A stretch of DNA of 41,117 bases. Source: Sphingobium cyanobacteriorum (GTDB taxonomy: Bacteria > Pseudomonadota > Alphaproteobacteria > Sphingomonadales > Sphingomonadaceae). The notes below the pieces were generated by a model. The model was not told where the DNA came from and did no database searches. It worked only from the letters and a program-made list of their open reading frames with translations. Numbering within the stretch: position 1 is the stretch's first letter; the number at the start of each line of letters is the position of its first letter. The stretch is from assembly GCF_030580935.1 (NCBI RefSeq), contig NZ_JAUQOM010000017.1, positions 1-41,117 of the forward strand, given 5' to 3'. The translations under genes and the position numbers were made by a program. Below are positions 22,655 to 30,534 of this stretch, in pieces.

Positions 22655-22933
22655 ATGCGAACTTTCATCAGGAACTCACTGGCCACGGCGGTGGTCCTTG
22701 CCAGCCTCGCAACTTCTGGTCCGGCGTTTGCACGGCGCGGTGCTGATGATCCGGCCGATCATGTTCGCCAGTGCCGCGGCTGTGACGATGCACCCGGCGA
22801 CGTGCGTCGCGGCCGCGGCGCAGATGATGGGCCAGGTGATGTTCGTCGTGGTCGCGGGTCAGACGATGCACCCGGTGATGACAGGGGGCGCGGTCGTGGG
22901 CGCGGCACAGATGACGCTCCGGGCCATCGATAG
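22655..22933 (+). CDS. Small secreted Asp/Arg/Gly repeat peptide, possible precursor peptide
   Basis: 92 aa from the ATG at 22655, with GGGAG seven bases upstream and a matching ECF promoter; the longer frame from 22541 would start before that promoter. A signal peptide (cleavage near GPAFA) leaves about 66 residues built of five degenerate units of about 13 residues, consensus RRGRGxDDxPGDV. The second unit contains the only cysteines (CRGC). The last unit ends GTDDAPGHR. Strong alternation of RG and DD charges is unusual for a structural protein. The conserved aspartates and the co-regulated Asp/Asn hydroxylase, exporter, hydrolase and protease suggest a modified exported peptide. An alternative is a cation-binding matrix or stress protein. 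Confidence 0.7.
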   Translation: MRTFIRNSLATAVVLASLATSGPAFARRGADDPADHVRQCRGCDDAPGDVRRGRGADDGPGDVRRGRGSDDAPGDDRGRGRGRGTDDAPGHR

Positions 22934-23029
22934 ATTGACTACACGATCCTCATGATGGCCAAGAGCACCCCGTCGCGGTGTTGGCCGTGGCGGCCGAGCG
23001 GAAATGTCAGTGAAGCGTAAGGATCATCC

Positions 23030-23444
23030 ATGCCATACTACATTGCCGTGACATCGCCCTTGCCTTTTGATGACGCCATCATGCGCGCGGAGGCGGCTCT
23101 TCAAGCCGAAAGGCTTCGGCATCATCAGCAGGATCGACATCCAGCAGACCTTCAAGTCGAAGATCGAAGTCGATTTCCGGCCCTATGTGATCCTCGGGGC
23201 ATGCAACCCGCGCCTGGCACGTGAGGCATTGCAACTGGAGGACAAGGTCGGCCTGATGTTGCCATGCAACGTCAGCGTGCAGCAAATACGTGCGGGCGAA
23301 GTTGAAGTGGCCGCGATCGATCCGGTTGCGTCGATGCAAGCCATCGACAATCCCGACTTGAAAGAAGCCGCGATGGTCGTGCGTGACAAGCTCTCGCGGG
23401 CGATTGAATCCCTGGCGCAAACCGCACCAACACAAATGCGCTGA
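23030..23444 (+). pseudogene. DUF302 family protein, frameshifted
   Basis: AAGGAT precedes the ATG at 23030. The product starts MPYYIAVTSPLPFDDAIMRA and would continue EGFGIISRIDIQQTF in the DUF302 pattern, but an extra A in the AAA run at 23109-23111 moves the rest into another frame. That frame runs on to the stop at 23444 (FGIISRID, NPRLAREAL, VGLMLPCNVSV). Removing one base restores a single protein of about 137 aa. DUF302 proteins are small cytoplasmic proteins of unknown role, sometimes near sulfur or metal genes. A sequencing error in the homopolymer is possible. Confidence 0.85.
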
Positions 23445-23537
23445 CCTGGCGGTAGGGCCTATCGCGCTGGCATGCTAGGTACCTGCCAGGCGCCGCTTGA
23501 CTGCTGGCTAGATGACTCCAGTCATTAGACTCTGCGG

Positions 23538-24702
23538 CTAACGACGCGATGAAAATCTGGAGATGCCGATTAATCCCCCAGCAATGCTCGCAAACACCGC
23601 ACCGGCCAAAAAAGTGGCGACGGGTCCCGCCGCTTTCCACAGTGCCCCGGCAAGCAGGCTGGCGAAAAGCATGGCGATCCCGGTTGCTAGGTTGAACAGT
23701 CCGAACCCCGAGCCGCGCAAATGGTCCGGGACGGCATCGGCAACCAGCTTGGCAAGAATGCCCTGCGACAGAGCCATGTGCGCACCCCACAAAGCGATCC
23801 CGAGGAAGGTGGCCGCGAGCCCTGAACCAAATCCGAGACACATGTCCGCCAAAACTAGGCACACAAGTCCACCGGCCATAGGCCAGACGGGATCGACCCT
23901 GTCGGAGATGCTGCCCGCGGGATAGGCGCCAAGCAAGTAGACGAGGTTCATAGCCACAAGGACGAGCGGCGTCCAAGCGAGTGGGAGCCCCTCGTCATTG
24001 GCCCGCAGCACAAGGAAGGATTCGCTGAACCGAGCAAGCGTAAAGACAACGCCGATTCCCACCACGATCCAGAACCGGCGATCGAACGATTTAAGATCTC
24101 CCAACCTCAGCGGCGGTCCCTTGTCCTTGCCCGTTGACCGGTCAGCGCCTTCACCGACCCCGAAAATAACCAGCAAGACCGAGACTAGCGCCGGGAGCAA
24201 CGCGATCCAGAAGATGGCTCGCATATCATTTGCGAGCACGAACATCAGCGCAATCGCAGCGAGCGGGCCGAGGAAGGCGCCCACCGTGTCGAGCGACTGG
24301 CGCAGGCCTTAGGCACGGCCCCGCAATTCCGCGGGTGTAACGTCCGCCACCAGCGCGTCGCGCGGCGCGAAGGCCCTTACCGATCCAATCCGCGAACCGT
24401 GTGCCAAGCACTGGCAGCGGCCCGGCGGCGATCGCAAAGAAAGGTTTGGACAGGGCGCCCAGCCCGTAGCCGATCAAGATGAGCGGCTTCCGGCGCCCGA
24501 TGCGGTCGGAAATGTAACCCGAGAACACCTTGGTGATGGAAGCAGTGGACTCGCCGATCCCGTCGATCAGTCCGAGCGGCGCAACACTCGCACCGAGCGT
24601 TGTCGTCAGGAAGACCGGCAAGAGTGCATGGATGATCTCGGACGAGACATCCATAAACAGGCTGACAAAACCAAGCGCCCATACGGTGCGAGGTACGCGC
24701 AT
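23538..24702 (-). pseudogene. MFS transporter pseudogene (frameshift plus stop)
   Basis: The N-terminal half reads from about 24702 (MRVPRTVWALGFVSLF; SGYISDRIGRRKPLILIGYG, the MFS loop 2-3 motif) to GKGLR near 24372. There a small deletion changes frame; the normal continuation, with RDALVADVTPAELRGRA, is found in another frame. That frame then meets an in-frame TAA at 24309-24311 where a tyrosine codon is expected. The C-terminal half is open from about 24284 to 23538. Two separate lesions make real decay more likely than sequencing error. Substrate unknown. Confidence 0.85.
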
Positions 24703-24827
24703 GCAAGCGCCGGCTTGTGCGACGGCAGGCCGGATGCTGCCGTCGTTCACCCGGTGTGTCCTGCTGGATCGCAGCTCTTATGCGGGGTTCGATCCAATGT
24801 GGTTCCTTGATCGCTGCTGCACAGTGA

Positions 24828-25844
24828 TCCGCTATCCTTACCTGGAATTTCCCGGCGGCGATGGTGACGCGGAAGCTTGCACCGGCCCTTGCGTCCGGTT
24901 GTACCGTCATCTTGAAGCCATCTGAGTTGACGCCGTTCACGGCTTTGGCGTTGGCGCTGTTGGGCGAGGAGGCGGGGATTCCCGCCGGTGCGCTTAACGT
25001 CATTTGTGGTGCGCCGGCGCCGATCGGCGAGGTTCTGCTTGCGGACCTCAGAGTTCGAAAATTTACGTTCACAGGCTCCACTAATGTGGGCAAAAGGCTG
25101 GCGGCGAGATGCATGGATCCGCTTAAGCGCGTTTCTCTGGAGCTTGGCGGTAACGCGCCATTTATTGTCTTTCATGACGCCGACTTAGAGAAGGCGGTGG
25201 CTGGCGCTGTTGCTTCGAAGTTTCGAAACGCGGGTCAAACGTGTGTTTGCGCCAATCGATTTGTAGTCCAGGGAAAGGTTTACGCAGAGTTTAGCGAGCG
25301 GCTCGCTGAGGCTGTGCGATCATTCAAGGTTGGCGACGGCTTCGGGGAAGAGGTCACTCAGGGACCGCTCATCAATGACTTGGCGGTCGACAAGGTGGCT
25401 CGCCATGTTGAAGACGCGCGCGCGCGAGGTGCGATTCTGCTCTTTGGAGGCGAACGTCATGCCGCGGGCAAGCAGTTCTTTCAACCGACTGTGCTCACAG
25501 AGGTGCCGCGAGACGCCTTGCTCTGCAGCGAGGAAACGTTTGGGCCTGTCGCGGGTCTTGTTCGTTTTGAGTCAGAACGTGAAGCGATTGAGTTAGCCAA
25601 TGCATCGAGCGCGGGTCTTGCATCGTATCTCTTCACCAAAGACTTTGACCGTGCGCACCGTGTCTCAAATGCGCTCGACTACGGGATGGTTGGATTGAAC
25701 ACAGGGCTTATTTCGAGTGAGCTCGCGCCATTTGGGGGATGCAAAGAGTCCGGGATCGGCCGGGAGGGGTCGAAGTACGGCATGGCGGAGTTCGAAGAAC
25801 TGAAAACGATCTGCGCCGAGTTCGGCGAAGCCACAACCCCATGA
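24828..25844 (+). pseudogene. 5'-truncated aldehyde dehydrogenase (GabD-like)
   Basis: Homology begins abruptly at AILTWNFPAAM, about one third into the usual 480-aa protein; the codon at 24825 is an in-frame TGA and there is no promoter or ribosome binding site. The remaining part is in good order, with the first ATG at 24861. It keeps the glutamate of LELGGNAPFIVF (E94 counted from 24861), the catalytic cysteine C128 (NAGQTCVCAN) and the C-terminal ESGIGREGSKYG motif of succinate-semialdehyde dehydrogenases. Most of the NAD-binding domain is missing, so it should be inactive. Codon use looks less GC-biased than in the genes to the left, suggesting transfer. The cut marks a recombination junction. 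Confidence 0.8.
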
Positions 25845-25871
25845 ACTGCGGCCCACTCGGCAACATCTCCT

Positions 25872-26963
25872 CTAATCTTCAAACCGCAAAGCATGATAGC
25901 CGTCCCGGTCAGGCGGGCCGATGCTAAACCAGGCGGATATAAGGTCGACCCTGAATTCCAGGCGAGCGATCATCGAGCCCGTGGTGAAGTTGGTATTGTG
26001 CTGAGATTGCGCGCCCGGATGGGGCCGGCAAACTGGGTGAGTTGCGTGATCGGACGCGCAGAGCGCATTCTGGATAACGGTCAATGTTGGCTTTGCACTT
26101 GTGAGCCTGTCGCTTAGCGACGTTAAGCGGCATTTGCTGTTCAGTTGATCATATGTCGAAGTCACTTGTTGAAGCTGCGGGGCGAGTGCGTGATTGGTAT
26201 GGAATAATCTATCCGCCGTTGCGCCACTGAGTTCGACGATTGTGTCATGGCCAACTTCAAAGGAGCGCAGCCCTGTCGGGTCCGCAAGCAGGTAATGCTG
26301 GCAGGTTGCGTGCTCAGTAGCCAATAGGACTGCGCTTGCGTCCGTCAGGGATGTTGCCTGCAGCAGTTTTCGAATGATGAATGCGACGGGGAGGCCCGGT
26401 CGCAACCTTGATAGTTCAGGAAGAGCGTTAACTGCTACCGCGAGGCCGCATTCGTTCACGCCCATTAGCCCAATCATGCCTGCGAGAGAAAAAACGAGGG
26501 CGTCGGGATTGCCGTCGGGCTCAGCGATGTGCAGCACGACCTGGTGGCCATCGGTCCACGCGCCGAGGTCCATATTCTGACCGATCCAGACCGGCGAGCC
26601 CGCCGAAGCAATCGCCAGCGTGCTGCATTTTTCGGGTTTTGTGAATCGAGTATTTTGCGATCGTCGATACTCCCATTCCTCGTCCATGAGCTGCGCCGCT
26701 AGCACGAGATCGAACGGGACATTAGCGCCGAGAGACGTTCCCCGTATCTCCTCGAGCAGATCGGGAGCGTCGTGCTCAATGCAAACAACTAGACCGGACT
26801 CGGCTAGAAACCGCCGCGCGTAGACGTCAGGATTGCCCACGCCGGCGGCCTGCAAACTTTTGAGCCAAGCGCCTAGCCACGATTTTATCGCGGCAGCGTG
26901 TGTGCGACCGTGCGCTAGACCTCGGGACTTCGGTTCGCCGGCGAGTGAAAAAACCTGCATCAT
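25872..26963 (-). CDS. C45-family autoproteolytic acyltransferase/hydrolase
   Basis: 363 aa, overlapping the upstream MFS gene by four bases. It resembles the acyl-CoA:6-aminopenicillanic acid acyltransferase group (peptidase C45), Ntn hydrolases that self-cleave before a cysteine. The candidate nucleophile is C113 in EKCSTLAIA, followed by the family patterns WIGQNMDLG and GMIGLMGVNECGLAVAVNAL. No signal peptide is seen. Such enzymes hydrolyse or transfer acyl groups on beta-lactams, peptides or N-acyl amino acids. The genetic coupling with an MFS transporter and the remnant of an S9-type hydrolase suggests a pathway for acylated peptides or amino-acid conjugates, but this is inference. Confidence 0.78.
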   Translation of the reverse strand: MMQVFSLAGEPKSRGLAHGRTHAAAIKSWLGAWLKSLQAAGVGNPDVYARRFLAESGLVVCIEHDAPDLLEEIRGTSLGANVPFDLVLAAQLMDEEWEYRRSQNTRFTKPEKCSTLAIASAGSPVWIGQNMDLGAWTDGHQVVLHIAEPDGNPDALVFSLAGMIGLMGVNECGLAVAVNALPELSRLRPGLPVAFIIRKLLQATSLTDASAVLLATEHATCQHYLLADPTGLRSFEVGHDTIVELSGATADRLFHTNHALAPQLQQVTSTYDQLNSKCRLTSLSDRLTSAKPTLTVIQNALCASDHATHPVCRPHPGAQSQHNTNFTTGSMIARLEFRVDLISAWFSIGPPDRDGYHALRFED

Positions 26964-28234
26964 TGGGCGGTGACCGTGCCCGTCGCCGTCGAGCCTGCCG
27001 CGCCAACGCTTTCTTTAAAATAGCGGCGAGCCAGAAAGAACGCGAAAGTCGATCCGAGTGCCGCGGCCACACACACGATGGAGAGTGCTTTGCCGATCAT
27101 GTCGATCCCTCCGAGCACGTTGGACAAAACGCTAACCAGCGGTGGCGCTACTGCCAGCGAAAAGAGCAGGATTGCTGCGACGAGCACGGACATGCAGAGG
27201 CCGCGAAGACGGTCGGGAACGACATTCATCACGAGCGTGATGCCCATCATCGCCACGCCAATCATCAGGGTAAGCGAGACCATCAAGAGAGCGCTCGCCC
27301 AAGAAAAAGTCGGAGCAAATGCGAACAAGCTTGCGGGTGCGCCCAGGGCGGCTAGCAACACGAGAAAGAGCAAGGCTCGGCCAGTGCCGCCCGTGCGTTG
27401 ACAGTAGTCGGCAAGGCCTCCCCCGATGACTGGGCCCAATACACCGCTGATCAGCATGCCTGAGCCCATGAGAAAGCCGATCGCGTCGGGCGCTGCGGCA
27501 TAGGTGCGTGAGAACATCGGACTAGCCCAGATAATCATGGCTCCGATGGCAATTTCTGCGCAGATAATTCCGGCTGAAAGCATCAAGATAAGAGTGCGTG
27601 TGTGGCGCAACTCTTCCCACGCGCCAGCGATCGTCTGCGTCCCTTTAGCCTCCTCCAAGCGCGGAGGCTCGCGGAGCAAGAGCATGAGCAGCACAACGGC
27701 GACGCCCGGTGCGGCAAGCCAACTCAAGGCCGTGCGCCAGTCCCCGCTGTGGGCCTGCGCCAGCACTAGAAGTTCTCCCCCCAGGGCGAAAGCCATGGAG
27801 TTGCCGACAATTTGTCCGATGGTGGCGACGGTAATCATGCGACCACGCAGGTGCGGCGCGAAGTGGTCGGCGACTAAGGAATAAACTACGGGCAGGATCG
27901 CTAACGCGGACACCCCGGCAATTGCTCGCGTGCTGAGGAGCTGTGTGAAGTCGCGCGCAAATGCGGTGGCGAAATTAGCGGCAACAGCGATTGTCACAAG
28001 ACCAAGGAGCAGCCGCGCGCGATTGGCGCGATCGATCAATAGACCCAATGGTATGGCTGTTAATGTCACCGGAACCCCAATGATCGGTCCTTGCAACAGG
28101 GCCATTTGATTGTCGGATAGATGAAGGGACAGGCGCATCGCCTCCTGCAGGGGGCTGATAGCCGTGCGCACATAGCCGGCGATCAGCATCGCCAGCGCCA
28201 GCAGGAATATTTGGAAGATGCTTTTGAGAGTCAT
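26960..28234 (-). CDS. MFS transporter
   Basis: 424 aa from the ATG at 28234; the TTG at 28252 lies inside the upstream hydrolase remnant. Twelve membrane helices can be counted, with an MFS loop 2-3 motif (GLLIDRANRARLLL) and a second half starting near residue 215. The sequence resembles the hexuronate/aromatic-acid style of MFS proteins only loosely; no substrate can be read. The ATG overlaps the stop of the upstream remnant (ATGA) and its own stop overlaps the start of the C45 gene, so the three formed one operon. The remnant has lost its front, and with it probably the original promoter. Confidence 0.88.
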   Translation of the reverse strand: MTLKSIFQIFLLALAMLIAGYVRTAISPLQEAMRLSLHLSDNQMALLQGPIIGVPVTLTAIPLGLLIDRANRARLLLGLVTIAVAANFATAFARDFTQLLSTRAIAGVSALAILPVVYSLVADHFAPHLRGRMITVATIGQIVGNSMAFALGGELLVLAQAHSGDWRTALSWLAAPGVAVVLLMLLLREPPRLEEAKGTQTIAGAWEELRHTRTLILMLSAGIICAEIAIGAMIIWASPMFSRTYAAAPDAIGFLMGSGMLISGVLGPVIGGGLADYCQRTGGTGRALLFLVLLAALGAPASLFAFAPTFSWASALLMVSLTLMIGVAMMGITLVMNVVPDRLRGLCMSVLVAAILLFSLAVAPPLVSVLSNVLGGIDMIGKALSIVCVAAALGSTFAFFLARRYFKESVGAAGSTATGTVTAQ

Positions 28235-28401
28235 AGAAATCGCTCGAACCAATCCAACAATGCTACGTTTTGTGCGCGCCGCGCCGACAGCGGCCCGTAG
28301 GAATCGCCCATGTGCGTCATGCCTGGCACGCAGACGAACTCAGTGACGCAACCAACGTCGTGCAGAGCTCGGTAAAACTGTTGGGCCTCCGCGAGTGGGC
28401 A
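28231..28401 (-). pseudogene. C-terminal remnant of an S9-type prolyl peptidase / alpha-beta hydrolase
   Basis: About 56 codons read AEAQQFYRALHDVG, then VCVPGMTHMGDSYGPL and finally VALLDWFERFL before a TGA that overlaps the MFS start. This is the pattern of the last strand-helix pair of S9 peptidases, with the catalytic histidine in the GMTHM segment. Immediately before it is an in-frame TAG and then unrelated sequence, so the rest of the gene has been cut away at about 28401. It marks the right-hand breakpoint of the foreign block that starts at 24828. Confidence 0.65.
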
Positions 28402-28449
28402 CTATTAATTTTCTTCGCCGCATCGCTCTTTCTCTTCGTCATATCTTCT

Positions 28450-30144
28450 CCGTTTCGCTGATAAATCGCATGCTTTCGCCTCTGACGCGATCATGCCTTG
28501 AGACGCGTGCGGATGTAACCGACATTCCCCAAGTGGCCTGCCGCTTGACTTCAAGATCGCCTGATTTTGCTCGCTGGGCAAGCGTTTTTCGCCCCGAGCG
28601 GTGTCTGTCGTCGCGCAAACGGCCGAAGTCGGGTGGATCAAGCCTCGAACCCGCAGCATTCTGGCCCGGCAGAGCCGCTTTTCCGCGCGGCAGACGGACC
28701 TGTCCTGCCGCTTTCGTTCAGCTTGGGCATGGATCGTGGTCATGCGCATGACGGAGGCGTTCGAAGACGGCGGATGGCGGCAAGGACGGCCCGCACCATC
28801 GGGCCGGTGACGGCGACCTCGGCCAACTGGAAGGTAATGGCGCGGGCGTGGCGGACGACGCGGGCGCCGATCTTGATCAGCTTGAGTTGCAGGCTGGTCA
28901 ACGACCAGTCCGCCATGGCCTCGGGCAGTTCGATGCAGCGCAGGAAGGTTGCCAGGTTGTAGGCCAGCGCGTGCAGTTGCAGCCGCACCTCGTTGTGCCG
29001 GAACTTCCGGCATGACAGCCGCGTCCAGCGAAAGGCATATTTGCCTTCCTTGATGTGCTGCTCTGCGGTGCCGCGCTGGTTGTAGAACCTCACCACCCAG
29101 TCTGGCTCCATCGGCAGGTTGGTGACGATGAAGCCGACTTTGGGGAACAGCTCGCCCGGATGCCATTCGATCTTGGCGATGACGCGGCGCGGCTTGTCCC
29201 AGGACGCCGCCTGATACTCGAAGTCCTCGAAGAACCGTTTGACCTTGGTCAGCGAAGGCCGTCCCACGGGCCGTGTCAGCCGATGCGCGATCTTCTCGCG
29301 CAAGACGGCGTTGGCGGGCAGACGGATGGCGTAGAAGAACCTGGCTTCTTCCAGCCGCATATAGATCGCGGGGATCGCGTAGGCAGCGTCGGCCCGGAAG
29401 AAGCGTCCACCAAGGTCGCGGCCAGCATATCGGGCAATGACGGGATCAAGGACATCCCGCCAGCCATCGGCGCTGTGGACATTGCCGTTACGCAGGGCGC
29501 AGCGCTCCAGCATGCCAAACTGGTTGAACAAGAAGATGGGGTGATAGCAGGTGCAGTCGAAATGCCCGTTCCAGGCAGCACCTTCCTGATCGCCGTGGGT
29601 GGGGCTGACCGAGCTGTCCATGTCCAGCACGATGTATTTCAACCCGTTGCGGTCATGAAACCGGTCGATCCATTGGCCGTTCAGATCGGCCAGCGCCGCC
29701 CGGTTCGCGGCCAGAGCCAGCGTCTCGGTCTCGAACCGTCCCATCTGCGATGCCGAAGCAGCTTGCGCCTCGACGGCCCTGCCGCCAACGACCTGACGCA
29801 TCACGGGATCGAGGGCCAAGCGGTCGGCATCGTTCACATCCTCGTATCCGGCCAGTCGTCCGAACACCGATTGCCGGAACAATCCGTCAAGCCGATGGAG
29901 CGTGTTCTTCCCGGTGCGGCTGTCTCGCAGCGCCTCCGACGCCAGATTGGACAGGCCGAGCACGTCATCAAGCTCGCGCATCACCAGCAGGCCACCGTCT
30001 GAACTGATCTGCGCACCACGGAACTCCAGACGCACACGGCGGTCGAAATCAACCCGATCTCCCCGCGCCAAGCCCGCACCCTCCAGGTGATCCATGAAAC
30101 GCGCCCCTCGCAGCCGTCAACGCCATGATTTATATGCGAAATAT
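28450..30144 (-). mobile_element. IS1380-family insertion sequence
   Basis: The ends are proposed from an imperfect inverted repeat: plus strand 28450-28467 and minus strand 30144-30127 share TTTCGC, two variable bases, then ATAAATC (13 of 18 positions identical). One transposase gene lies inside. The 290 bases after the transposase stop hold no gene. No target duplication could be seen, so the exact ends are uncertain. Confidence 0.7.
28740..30095 (-). CDS. IS1380-family transposase
   Basis: 451 aa, full length for the family and undisturbed. It shows the IS1380 DDE pattern: ISSDGGLLVMRELD near the start, YIVLDMDSSVSPTHGDQEGA with the first aspartate cluster, RADAAYAIPAIY with the second, and the C-terminal NQRGTAEQHIKEGK glutamate region followed by RHNEVRLQLHALAYNLA. 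It mobilises the surrounding element. The large plus-strand frame over it is a shadow. The copy may be active, and it separates the decayed foreign block from the dmeRF genes. Confidence 0.95.
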   Translation of the reverse strand: MDHLEGAGLARGDRVDFDRRVRLEFRGAQISSDGGLLVMRELDDVLGLSNLASEALRDSRTGKNTLHRLDGLFRQSVFGRLAGYEDVNDADRLALDPVMRQVVGGRAVEAQAASASQMGRFETETLALAANRAALADLNGQWIDRFHDRNGLKYIVLDMDSSVSPTHGDQEGAAWNGHFDCTCYHPIFLFNQFGMLERCALRNGNVHSADGWRDVLDPVIARYAGRDLGGRFFRADAAYAIPAIYMRLEEARFFYAIRLPANAVLREKIAHRLTRPVGRPSLTKVKRFFEDFEYQAASWDKPRRVIAKIEWHPGELFPKVGFIVTNLPMEPDWVVRFYNQRGTAEQHIKEGKYAFRWTRLSCRKFRHNEVRLQLHALAYNLATFLRCIELPEAMADWSLTSLQLKLIKIGARVVRHARAITFQLAEVAVTGPMVRAVLAAIRRLRTPPSCA

Positions 30145-30227
30145 CACGATTACGACAGCGAAATCAGCGACTTACTTGGAGAATGTGGGCTTACGCAGCC
30201 AGCATGCCTATTCCCATCAATCATCAT

Positions 30228-30249
30228 ATAGGATAGCGGGGTATCCTAT
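30228..30249. promoter_or_regulatory. DmeR/RcnR-type operator overlapping the dmeR start codon
   Basis: Perfect eight-base arms ATAGGATA and TATCCTAT flank a G-rich centre (GCGGGG). AT-rich arms around a G tract are typical of CsoR/RcnR-family operators. The right arm includes the first two bases of the dmeR ATG, so a bound repressor would cover both the transcription and translation start. Confidence 0.75.
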
Positions 30250-30523
30250 GGCTCACTTAACTTCAAACAAGGACGCACTCGTCGCCCGCGTGCGCCGAAT
30301 CGCCGGACAGGTCGCCGCCATCGAATCTGCGATCACAGGTGACGCCGGTTGCTCAACGGTCCTCCATCAGGTTGCAGGCGTGCGCGGAGCAGTGATCGGC
30401 CTGATGGACGAACTGCTGGAAGATCATGTGCGGGAACACCTTGCTCGTCCCGGCTTGTCCGATGCCGAACGGGCCGAGGCTGCCGATGAACTCATCACTG
30501 CCATTCGCCGTTACGCGAAGTAG
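30248..30523 (+). CDS. dmeR: Ni/Co-sensing repressor of the FrmR/RcnR family (DmeR-like)
   Basis: 91 aa from the ATG at 30248; the upstream in-frame starts are excluded by the family's short N-terminus. The all-helical CsoR/RcnR fold is recognised from ALVARVRRIAGQVAAIE. Metal ligands known from E. coli RcnR are all present at the same positions: H3, C35, H60 and H64. This predicts Ni/Co sensing rather than formaldehyde (FrmR) or Cu (CsoR). The gene overlaps its operator and is followed 11 bases later by a CDF exporter. Metal binding would release the repressor and turn on efflux. Confidence 0.88.
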   Translation: MAHLTSNKDALVARVRRIAGQVAAIESAITGDAGCSTVLHQVAGVRGAVIGLMDELLEDHVREHLARPGLSDAERAEAADELITAIRRYAK

Positions 30524-30534
30524 AAAGTCGCTTC

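Noticed and set aside
22655..22933. Microsatellite or CRISPR-like DNA repeat
   Set aside because: The repeat is at protein level (about 13-residue units) with diverged codons; units and spacers do not have CRISPR form. No CRISPR array was seen anywhere in the window.
28405..29166. Minus-strand reading frame of 253 codons
   Set aside because: Arg/Pro/His-rich composition typical of an out-of-frame reading of the transposase end.
29055..30002. Plus-strand reading frame of 315 codons
   Set aside because: Antisense to a complete IS1380 transposase; no family resemblance.
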